From: Centropus unirufus
Taxonomy: Eukaryota; Chordata; Aves; Cuculiformes; Centropidae
Length of the DNA: 64,000 nt
Assembly: GCA_013397695.1 (NCBI GenBank)
Contig: VYZI01000002.1
Coordinates: forward strand, 186,001 to 250,000
Direction: 5' to 3'
Shown here: positions 36,901 through 48,900 of the stretch, in pieces
Layout: the number at the start of each line of letters is the position of its first letter
How positions within the stretch are numbered: position 1 is the stretch's first letter
Notes under the pieces: generated by a model
What the model was told of the DNA's origin: nothing
Databases searched by the model: none
The model's input: only the letters and a program-made list of their open reading frames with translations
Program-made: the position numbers and the translations under genes

Positions 36901-39900
36901 GTTTCTATTTCAGTTTGTGCTGTCTGGTGCCTTAATTGTTTTAAACAGATGTTACAATGTGATATGGAGCCTAAAAGGATGCTACTTCAGAAATCAATTT
37001 AATATGCTAGTACAATACTACATAATTAGAAATTATAATTGCAATTAATGAATATAATTGGCATTTGCTGTACCAGAAATTGCAATATATTTTTAGCTGG
37101 AACTATCTGAGATCTTTATTCTACCAAAGAGCTCATTAATCGTTGTTGATTCACTCATTATGTAGGATTTTTGGCCTCTTCTTATGTACTAGAAGTTGCA
37201 GAGGCACAGAGCCCAAAGTGCAGCTGAAAAACATGAAAATATCTAGCTTCATAATTTCATATAATAACATATAGAACATCTACCTGTGGGCTGAATTTCA
37301 GCTGCATGATGAGGTTTTTGTTCTTGTATTTCAGTGTTTACAGAGGACGGGAATTTATGCAAATTTCCTTTCCGGTACGGTGGAAGATTTTATCACTCAT
37401 GTTTATCAAATCTATTTTCCAGAAAGAAATGGTAAGTTAACATTGCTTATAAATGAAGAGAGCATTCAAATGAAAATGGCATCCTTTCAGTGCTTTAACT
37501 TGTTTTTAGAATAATAGTCATGGCCCTCAAGTTGACTCATGCTCAGAGGGGAGGGGGCAAGCTCAAGAACTGCAGAAATGCTTCCTCCTTGGCCTTTTTA
37601 TTGGAATTGCAACTTTTATGAGTGACAAGAAATTGTGCAGAAAGAGCAGAATCAAAAGCAGGACCTGATAGAAACCCTCTGCTGAGGGGGAAAGGAGACA
37701 TACAAGCACATATAAGAGAGGACACTTGGTTGAGGATGATTGGATTTGTGTGGGCCACACTTGTACTGCGACAGAGACCATAGGATTTTTGTCCCCTTCG
37801 TCTCATAGCTCTGGTTTCTATCCAGCTTGGTACCAGGCTGGTTTAGGACGGTTCAGTACTATAAGATGAGCTGTTATTCTTCATTGCTGGGTAATGATTT
37901 ATCCTACTAGCGTGTTGAAGGCCAGGTTCCCCTTTTTGTGGGGCAAAGTTTATGACATGCAGAAGTTGTTAAAAGTATTCATTATTCATTTTGGAATAGG
38001 GGCAGTCAGCTGGGAACCCTACTGCAGCAAGCACTGAGTAAACAAGACTAACTTTGCAAACAAACCTGTCTATTAGGCATTCATTAATAGAAATCAAAGG
38101 CAATAAAGCAGGGAGTAGGGGTACCAGTAATGTGAAAATTCATGCACAGATGAACTATGTGAAAGGAACCTGTGTGTTTTCAGAGTGGATATAATGCTTT
38201 GTAGTTTATTTTACTCAGCTATGCAGGGCAGAACTCTCATTTTTCACACTGGACAGTGTAATTTTTTCATTACCCGTATCTTCTTTCTGATGGCACATCA
38301 GTTTTAAGTGTAAGTGATGCTGTAATGTAAACAACACAAACCATGTTTTATTACACAAAAGAGCTTCAAGATAGGAGACCAGTTCTGAATTTCCCAAACA
38401 TCCATAGATACAATCCTAAAATGAAAAACCTCAAAGAGACAAGAATTTGAGAATATATTAACTGAAGGAAGGGCACTAAAATAATTTTCCACTTTGAACC
38501 CTCTCTTTGATGAGCTGTAGCTACAAGGATTTTGATGTCTGTACTCACTTAATTTCATGCCATGCTTAAGATGGATTTTGTTTATACGTGACACTCTGTG
38601 TATTTGTTCTTAGCCAGTTAGGCCACAGAAATGGAAAAAAAAAAAAGTAGAACAAACCATGGATGAATGGGATCCAAGGTTAGAGCACACTTTAGAGTGA
38701 CCTTGGACAACTTGCTTTTATGCTTCCGATTTTCTAAAAGCCATTTTCAAGCGAGGAGATGAGGAGGAGGACAGCTGGAACTGTTTGGTTTTGACAGGCC
38801 ATTTCACCCCATGGATGACCTTCTGACCAGTGTTTATTCTCTCATAAGCTAAAAGCAACCTAATATGTTGGGGAAGAGCCCTGAATAGCTACTGAGAAAA
38901 CTGCTTTGTGGATTATTGTGTGACTTGGCACAAGCCCTCGCTGGGCTGATGCTTAATAACTCATGCCAGGGGACCTGGCAGGCAGCAGGTGAGGGCTGTG
39001 TCCTTCCTGCCTGTGTCCTTCCTGCTCCTGCCTGCCTGAAAGGGGCTGCTAGTAACGATGGAGATGCTGGGAGGCTGCAACCTGCCTCGTTGGAGGTGAG
39101 TGCAAGGAGAGCAGTACAGGAGAATGCTGGATTCTGAGTCCAAATCCTCAGTCCCTCAGTAATACTTTAAGGCAGGGCTACAGGCATGACTTATTATAAG
39201 TTTTTTCTTAGTACATGTGAGTCAGACCCTGTGTGCTGGGCCATCATATTANNNNNNNNNNNNNNNNNNNNNNNNNNNNNNNNNNNNNNNNNNNNNNNNN
39301 NNNNNNNNNNNNNNNNNNNNNNNNNNNNNNNATAAAAAGACAGTACTCCTGAAGGAAGCATTTAAGAGCAGTGACTGTCTTAATACAAAACGGCTGCCTC
39401 ATTTATGAAAGCTCCTGTGTTAATTCAAAAGGCTAAATGTGAAAGGCAATCAGACGTGTCCTTGTGCATTTGTAACGTTAAATGTTTCAACATAAATCAG
39501 AGCCCTGACCACAGAATCCTCTCCCTACTTCCTCCGAGAGCAACAAACAAGTTGTATCTTTATAAATATTTATTGAAAATACAGGAAAGAAGACAAAATA
39601 ATTGCTGTATTTAAATAACAAACTTCCTTTAACAGCATCCTGTATTGCATTTCCCTTAATTACAATCTGTTTTCGCAGATAAATTCCTATTCAGGGGCCT
39701 CTAAGCAGGTACTAAAGATGTCATGTAATTTTGTCTTTTGTGTTGAAGAGATAAAAATTAGCTGGAATTGTTGCTAAAGTTCATTGGTACCTCCAGGAAG
39801 GCAGAACGGTGTAGGGGCAGGCAAAGTGAGGGTACAGCAAACCCCTGTGAGAGTGAATGGGGAGAGTGGTCTGAATTGCAGACCAGCTGTGGCTGCTGAG

Positions 39901-42900
39901 ATGCTGCCAATGCCCCGTCCCTCTGTCCCAGAGTGCTATGGGATCCCTCAAGATCCTGCTCCGGGGGAATGGCAGAAACAGATTTTAACTCTGATATTGG
40001 CTGTGACTTCAAGGTGTTGACTCAAAACCTGTAGAAGCCCTTATTCTGTGCTCGAGTGCTGGAATTACAGTTCTCTGTTGTGCTGGGTTGCAAAGGTGGG
40101 CTTCAGTCTGTATAGGAAGGGCATGACCGTATCATCTCTGGAAACAGGAAGATTTTATGCTTTGGTCCCAGACTGAAAGCAGTGCAGAGGAGGCCTTTTT
40201 TCCCAGATGGATCACAGGCTGGAGAGTTTATACCAGTCCTGGAAAGATGAATGACATAGCAGGCGTCAGGCTCTGGGTTTTGCTGGTGGTGGTTGCTCTG
40301 CTGTTTGCAGGTGAACTCAGATTGTCCATTGTCGTCCGGATAATCCCTGAACAGGTCTGGGGGAAGCTCCAAGCCTTGAACATGGTGACAGCACCAGGCC
40401 TAGTGACATAACTCCTTACTCCATTCTGGTGCTGGCATGATGTTTTATTTGCTCTCCAAATCATCCTGTTATTCAGGTTGTGAGTGCTCCGAATAGGTAA
40501 AATAGTCCACTTTCCATGTATGAGGCCTCATCTGTGATAGACACTTATTTCCATTTACTTTCACATTGTTTACTGTGCATGGATTTAAAATGTTGTTTAG
40601 GTCAATCCCTAGTACTGGACTTTCCTGGTGCAATTAGTTCATTATCCATGCATTTAATTTTTCACTTTTTTTTGTTAATAACTTGATGTGACAGGATGAC
40701 ATAAAGACATCTGTTATCTCAAATTTAGAAAGGGGTCTCATTTATAAGTACTACAAAGAAATAATGGGCCATTTGGTTGGTGTGGCTGCTGGCTTTAGCA
40801 TCCTGTTTTTGGCAAGCCTCCCAACTAAGAAAAGATTTTAAAAAGAGATGGAGAGAGACTAGTGGGACAGCTCTGAGGATTCTCTGAGCTTCTCTGAAAA
40901 AGTTAGAGATGTGGCAGAAAATATAAAAGGATTTTGTGAATGTGCAAGAAGCCTGGCCCTGGCTTCACAGTGGAGGACCAATCTCTTCAGAGTCCCTGCA
41001 AGGTGTTAGGGAAGTAGGGAACTGGTTACAAAGAGTGTTGGGTGGGAAGACCAGTTTGTAGACAGCTGATGGAAGAAGCCTCTGTCAGGGTCTCTGAGGA
41101 GAAAAAATATTTAAGAGTGGAAACATGTAATGTTCCATTTGCTTAGAATTTGGCTGTTACTGGGCATACTCCAGAGTGTATTAATTTGCATATAAATTGT
41201 TTTTTACTTTTCTATTTGCTTCTCCCACACTGCTCCATGTAACACTGCTCGGCTAAATCAATAATTAAATCAGTTAGAAAAGTTTGGATTCTCCTTCCCC
41301 AGCATGGCTCATACAGACACAATGTCCTGTCAGAGACAGTTTTGCCAACGACACAAACAGTGCACCACTTTTATTTTTCTCCTCATCTTAATCCTCAGGT
41401 GTGATAGACCATCCTCAACAAAAGCACAATCCACTTTCCAACAAATAAGCACAGAGAAGTTCCCATTACCTCCTGGTAGAGTTGCATGGGCCATAACGCC
41501 TGGGAGAAACCAGCCTCTTCAAGTTGTGTCAAGTTAATCTATGCAAGACTACCAAGCACCTTTCCTATTGTGCACTTTATATAATTGAGGTCGCCAAACT
41601 TAATGTGTGTGGCCTATTCAAATGCTCCATAGGAATGAAAGCATTTTAAATACCACATAGCATCTCATTAAGAAGAAAAGTAGGGCAGTTAAAAATGGTT
41701 GACATGTTCTGCAATAAAATTTCTGTCTAGCTTGTGACATTCTAAGATGAAAAATATTTGATAAGACAACCGTTAAAGTTATGTTAAAACCCCACATAGT
41801 AAAAGTAGATTATCAGACACATTAAATAAAGCAATTTCCTATTTCTCCCATTGCCACGTAGCCACTCATTTTCCTGTGTAGTGGCTGCTGATATTTATTA
41901 TGTTGCCTTAGAACTGGTAAAGGAGGATGTTTCGGTGGACGATGCATTGGGACAGGATGTGGACCTTCAAGTTTCAGCCTTGCTTGAGTCACGAACTCCC
42001 TGTGTGGCCTTGGGGAAGCTTAGAAGCCTACCTTGCAAATGCAGAATAGCAGCTTAGTGTGGTACGAGCCTTGTAGACACCAGGCTGATGAGAGCAAGGA
42101 AAGTGCTCTCATCGGTTGTCAAGGTTGGTCATGGTAGGATTCCCATGGGTGGCGTGGTGTGCAGGATTCAGCCCGCTGCTCTGCCAAAAGGAGAGGGTTT
42201 ATCTGTGCATTTGGAAATCACCCCATGCCAGTTATTTCCTCTTTTTATCTGGCAAGGTTAAAAATAGAAATACTTTAAAGGAACTGGGTATAAAATACTT
42301 TTGCAGCTGAAAGCCAGGAAAAAGTCCCTCTGGGGACAGTCTCCTTCCACCACAGATTATTAAAATAACTGACAGGCATAAAAAATCAGTTGGGTCCTGT
42401 TTTGCTGGTTTTGAAATTAATAAAGGAGACATCACTTATTTGCTTTGGTTTTGATTTTTATTTGTCTTTCATTTTCTACTCTTAGAAAGAAAGTTTTTTA
42501 TTTTCAAGGGAATTCATTTGTGATATTGGATCCTGCTACCACATCATATTCTCAATCTGTTTTTAATTTGAGAGAAATGAGGCAGAGCACCTTTAACAAA
42601 ATAAAACAAACAAATTTTCCCTCTCATGTTAAGAGAGTCAGAATGTAACATATGCTAATTAGAAGAGAAAGTATGAATTTCCAGGTTGCCAGAGAGAAGA
42701 CCATATAATTTCAGTGTTAATATCCAGGTTGTTTAAAGCTGCATTAAACTGCACCTTTAATTCTTTTCAGGTGTTCAACTACACATAACTATGACCGGGA
42801 TAGGAGATGGGGACACTGTGCCTCACTGCCCGAAGACTACTCAGGTAAGACAAGCCATTGCTGGCTCGTTCCAGGTACCTGGCTCCTATTTTGCCACCTG

Positions 42901-45900
42901 CAGTAGGGATGGACGATGCCTTCAGCGCTACTTGTGTATGGTGCACACAGAATAAACCTTCACCTTAGCTGTTTCCAGGATCTGTCTGTGACTCTGCATA
43001 ACCATAGCACTGGACTGTGAATATCACAGTCTTTAATAAACTCTCTGTTGACTAACTTGAAGTAATGGAGGGAAATTATGGTAACGCCAACATGGAAATC
43101 TGAGCTCCTGCAGGAGCCAAGAGCAATGAGGCATTTGTCTTTTCCTCTCCTCATAGCCTGGATGTTCCTTTTAGTTTTCCCTTCATTTAATCAGCTACAT
43201 TTTCTGTCTCTCTGATTAGTTAATTTTTAGAAGGTACAGAAATATTTTGCAACCTGTAAAACACACAGCCATCACTTCCAGCTGTCCTTGAAATCTCAGG
43301 GTAAAGAGTAGACCTTCAAAACTAGATTTCCTTGGACTTTGGCTGCATCATAGAAGACAAGAGGACAGAAGCATTTATTGTAGCAGAACTAAGGGAAAAC
43401 GAAAGGGTTACTTAGCAGAGAAGTGCTGTGGTCACCTCATTCCAGTGCTACAATTACTTCACTACAAAAATCTATCTAAAAGGGGAAGCCAAGTTCTGTG
43501 GCAAACTCTCCTTTTATATTAGTAGTTTTGTTTGACACACTGGGTGAAAGCACCGTGTTCCAAGCAGTTTGGTGGAGGACAAGCGTCGCTGTTCTCAGCT
43601 GCATGTTGATAGCTGGCCCTTGCTTGTCTGCTTGTCTCTGTCTCCTCTACTTGATGTTTCATGAGCTGGGTTCTGGGGAATCTCATTTCATAAGGAACAT
43701 ATATATACCTATATAAAAATTTCTCACTTTATATATTGGCAGATCAGTGCCAAAAATAGGTGTTGCGCTGATCAGATTTGATGCCCCTGAGCTTTCTTTT
43801 GGATTTGTGTCAAAATGTTGACCATATTCCTCTCTTCTTTTTTGCACTACTTTCATAAGTGACCTGGCTTGTTTAGTCTGTGGGGTATGACCAGATGCCT
43901 TTAGATGTTTGCTTTCCACTTTCCATTGAAGGGCATTTTCCACCATCCCCAGCAAGTTCTCCATCATGTCAGGAGTCTCATTGGCAAGCTGATTACAATC
44001 TACTAGAGCACTTGAAAAGCCAATGTTAGCTGAATCATGCTGAGAGTCTAAAATTAAGCAGTGCACAGTATCATAATTTTAAACATAACAACTTTAAATT
44101 ATTTTCCAACCTGGACTTAAAACAGATTAACAGTAGATGAATGACCTAACTCAACACAAGCAAGCAAAGCATGTGCCTTTGTAGTGCAAGTATGTCAGAC
44201 ACAAACATAGAATTTATAGACTGTTCATGCTTACAAGAGTCAGATTATGAGGACTGCACTTCCTTATTCATGAGTGCCTTCCCTGAGCATAAAATGTTGG
44301 AAGCAGTAACTCATGACTCCTTTAATCTTCCATTGAAACTCTGTCACGGTGGTGGTTACCTGAGTCAGGGAGGATTTTGCAGTAGCTAAAGAAGCAGCTC
44401 TCCAAGCGTAGAGTTGCATTTCTGGGGGTGTTTTGTGCCGTGTCTGTCCCTCACTCTGCTCATCACCATTTCCCTGCCAACTGCCCCCACCGTGTCTGCA
44501 GCAAGCTGGCTGCCCCCAAGCCTTCTTTGGTTTTGCTGGCTCATTTTTGCCTTTTACCCACTGCAGTGTTGCATAGGGTGGTTTGCAAAATTAAAGCCAC
44601 CCTGCCTGTCTGCCCTTCTCTGAGGGGTATCCCTGTCAATGTGCAGTGAGGGCTGCCCTGGCTGCTGTTTTTTCTCCAGAATAAGAGAGTTATACAGGTG
44701 AGAGTGGAGAAAACCAATGAACAAACAGTAAAAAGGATGAGGTAGCTGAAAGAGGTCACTGCTGGTTGTTACAAAGAAAAGGCTATTTCTGAAAGCTGTT
44801 CATTTATTTACAAATATACATCTACTTATTTTTTAAGCAGCAAGAACTGTATTTGAACTTGGAAAAGATCTAACAGATCACCAGCCATAGCTAAGTAGAA
44901 AAAGGTTTATAGTGAGGTTGAAAGGAAGGAGCATCATAATGGCTAAAAGGAGTTTCAAGCCATCAGAAAGTTCACCTGCTGTGGAAAATAGCTAGGAAGA
45001 AAGAGGCTGGCAAACTGAGTAATGTGCATCTTTAAAATATAGGAAATACATGATTTTGTTGTGAAAAAGATCCACTAAAGTATGAAATCTTTGGGGGAAT
45101 CCTAATCACCTTATGGACACTTGAAAAACAAGAAAATATTAAATTTCAGAGGGAGACAGTATCCTAGCCATGAGAGAATGGTGAAGGCTGTGTGGATAGG
45201 GATGGGGAAGGAGCTGTTCGAAAGCAAAGGCTGAAGCACAAACTTTCTCCAGGTTAAGAATACCATATGTACACGGGGAGTTGACTTGAAACCACTGAAG
45301 CTGCTTTACAAATTAGAATTAAGCAAGTACTTGAGGCATTGATCCAGAAAAATATGTCTGCCAACTTCAGGAGAAGGTTTAACCAAGAGGTGTTTAGCTT
45401 CAGGATGAAGAGAAGCTTGTCTATGAAGGCTCTGCTGGAGGGAGATGTTAATACTGCACTGTACAGAGCCAGGGCTTGCTCTAATGACACCTAAAGTGCG
45501 TGTTCAAGCTCGCCCTGGAGTCAGTAAGAGCTTTATTGCTGCTTTTGTGGTTCTAGAGGATCCTCCACTCCTGCCCTGGAGATCTCTGTGGGTACTGGGC
45601 GTAATACCTGCCTGATGTGACTCCTTCTTACATATGGGCCAACTGGGCTGTGTGCAGTTTGTATGTATGTACAAACATATGCATAAAAGTAAAATGCCTC
45701 TGTGTATTTGAATTGCTGATCTTGGGCAGTCTTTTAGGACTACTGCTCTGAATGTCTCTAAATCTTGGACAAATGGGCAAAACTCCAGGGAGGCCCAGAC
45801 TTGGGAGAAAAATACCCGACAATGAGCTTTTCTAAAGAGATGTTTGGACTGATATGGAAAGAAGAAGTAGAGCAGTCTGGGTTAGACAGGCAGGAGGAAG

Positions 45901-48900
45901 AGGCATCATTCCAAAAAAGTCTGGGGAAGAGCAGTTCCAATTCTGGGAAAGGTGGGTGGCAGAAACAGGAAGTTTCTGTGGAAAGATATCATTAGAGAGG
46001 TAAGACAATGCTACTGCTCATTCAGCGAGGGCTTAGAGAGTTGAAGCTGCAGTTTAGAGGATTTCTAGCAAGCATGGAGTGTTTTTCCTGTGAGGGTGTG
46101 GAGATACTGCTGGGTGGCTTTAGATATTAGCTGAGATTTCAGGCACCTGGCATTCCCCAGTTAATAGCTGGTTCACAGTGGGCAGGATTCCCTAACTGTG
46201 ATGTGTCCATGTGCTTATGAGTATAGGTTCTTCCTGGACGAAGTGGGGTGGGATGCAGAGAAGTCAGGCTGGACAGGTGGGGAGACCACAGGGAGGAATT
46301 CTGACTGGGAAAGTCATAGAGGACTGGTAGTGCTATTTGCAGATTTAATGAGGGTACAAAAAATTACTTGACTACCACTGTACCGGAAGATGGTCTGGAG
46401 ATCCAGTCAGGGTTTGGATGTGATGGGAATAGAAAATATAGGATTTCCCTTTGAGGAAATATGATTGCACTTAAAGTTTCATGTCTAACTGCAGCAACAG
46501 TCAAAACATCACTGCCTTTGCTTGCTTTCCCTTGATGTTATCCTGGAATGAAACGACCAGTGAATACACCCATGCCTGCTATCTGATATCAATTACACCA
46601 ATCTGTTCTGAAGTAAATATTTGGATCTGTGCAAGGGAACCTTTACATTTACTGTTGAAGCAAAGCTCAAGCTATGTTTTTCATGCTTCACTTTAGCCCT
46701 GTATGTGTGTGCCTGTGTTTCTGTGTGTTACAGCCCATGCTTAGGACCATGTATTGCAGCTGAAGGAGAACGTGGATTAAGTAGATCTACAGTTGTCCTC
46801 ACTGAGTTTGACTTGCATTAAAAAAAGAGGATTTGAATGCATTCAAGCTGCTGGGTCAGCTCACAAGTAGATTGAAAACATGGTGTTGGTTGGCTTCAGG
46901 GGAGATGTACCCCTCAACACTGCCTGTTATCAGGAACAATGGCTGGCCAGCAAGATTGAGGCCGGTCACAAGTGGTGTTTCCCAGGGCTCCCTGCTGGGT
47001 CCAGTTCTGTTCAATCTCTTTATCAATGACCTGGATGAAGGGATTGAATGGACCCTTGGCAAGTTTGCAGATAACACTAAGCTGGGAGGAAGTGTTGATC
47101 TGCTTGAGGGTAGGGAGGCTCTTCAAAGGGATCTGGACAGGCTGGACTGATGGGCAGAGACCAACAGGATGAGGTTTAACAAGGCCAAATGCTGGGTCCT
47201 GCGCTTGGGACACAACAACCCTGTGCAGCTCCAAGCTTGGGGAAGAGTGGCTGGAAAAAGGGGCCTGGAGGAGAAGGACCTGGGGGTGTTGGTTGACAGC
47301 TGACCGAGCATGAGCCAGCAGCGTGCCCAGGTGGCCAAGAGGGCCAATGGCATCTTGGCCTGTATCAGAAACAGCGTGGCCAGCAGGACCAGAGAGGCGA
47401 TTCTTCCCCTGTACTCAGCGCTGGTTAAGTCGCACCTCGAATCCTGTGTTCAGTTCTGGGCCCCTCACTCCAAGAAGGATGTTGAGGTTCTGGAGCTTGT
47501 CCAGAGAAGGGCAACAAAGCTGGTGAAGGGGCTGGAGAACAAGGGTTATGAGGAGCAGCTGAGAGAACTGGTGTTGTTCAGCCTGGAGGAGAGGAGGCTG
47601 CTGGGAGACCTCATCACTGCCTCCAAGTGCATGAAAGGAGGTTGTGGAGAGGTGGGTGCTGGTCTCTTCTCCAAAGTGACTGGGGATGGGATGAGAAGGA
47701 ATGACCTCAAATTGTGCCAGGCTGGAGATTAGGAAGAAGTTTTTCACTGAAAGGGTCATCTGTTGCTGGCACAGGCTGCCCAGGGAGATGGTGGCAACAC
47801 CATCCCTGAATGGACTCGATGATTTCAGAGGCCTTTTCCAACCCAGTGATTCTGTGATTTTTTTGTTGCCCAGTGCCAAGTAAAACTTCCATCACAGGGA
47901 TAAGAAAGTTGTCCTGATGCAATCCCTCCTCTTGGACCCTACTTCCCTATTATTTAGAAAATTTCTTAAAAAGCAGAGATAGATTTGCCCAGTTTAATCC
48001 TGCTTGATTTAGTTGGATGAGCCCTAGTTTTTCTTCATTTTTTTTTTCCATGCTTTAAATTCTTTTTCCATGTTTCCCATTTTTTCCTTTGTTCCAGCTC
48101 TCCATTCATTTTAGACAAAATAAAAAAAATCCGTCGCAATTTTTTCTGTCGAGGCTTGTCCTTTGTGTAATAAGAAAGGGAGATGCAGAATCCCAGGCGT
48201 TGATGTGGAAACATGAAGCATGCAGGGCAGCAATGCGGGCAGAGACAGGCAGAGCTGCTGCTTTTCCTCCCCAGTGTAAAGGCACAGCTCCATCTTGTGG
48301 GCACTTGTCCCATCTTCTTCCTCACTACAGTGGCAGCTTTTTTCATATCAGCTTGAACCCACCGCCTTAGGAGAAGTTACTCTGGGAGAAAATCCAGCTC
48401 TGTGATTTCCTGCATAGTTTTGCAAAGCTGAATGGTGTAGTTGCTCTACAGCCTGATAAAAAACCAATGAGAATTGTTTGGGTGAACATTGATTTAGGTT
48501 AATGGCCAGTATTAAAATCACTGTGCATTGAACCACTGTGGTCCATGTAACCAAGCCAATGCCTAACGAAACAAATCATGTTTTATCTGGCGCCTTTTAA
48601 CAACAATTTCTTATGTGGCCTCTCTAGACCACTGTGCAAGCAATCCTTGCCAAAATGGAGGGACCTGTGCTCTCACTCATGGCCATAGGATGTACCACTG
48701 TACCTGTCCCGAGGAATTCACGGGCGGGGACTGCCAGATGAGTAAGTATCTTCTTCCATGAGTGTTACAAGATGAAAGATGAGCAGTAAGTAGAGCTCAC
48801 TAATGTCTCCTTAATGAATAGGTAGTGCTGCTGTGATGGGAGAGTCCACTGCAGCACGAATGTTTGTGTAGGTGGATTTCCAAATGGTTATGACAGATAA

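Larger units (their letters stand above)
42845..48627 (+). other. HGFAC: HGFAC intron 4
   Basis: A 5.8 kb intron. It holds an antisense open segment with splice-like edges (43728-44047) and a CR1 LINE with decayed reverse transcriptase (about 46850-47860). Confidence 0.8.

Noticed and set aside
36914..37010. Strong acceptor after ctatttcag as a missing HGFAC exon
   Set aside because: The frame is open and hydrophobic, but the best donor (gtacaa) leaves phase 0 and does not solve the phase conflict.
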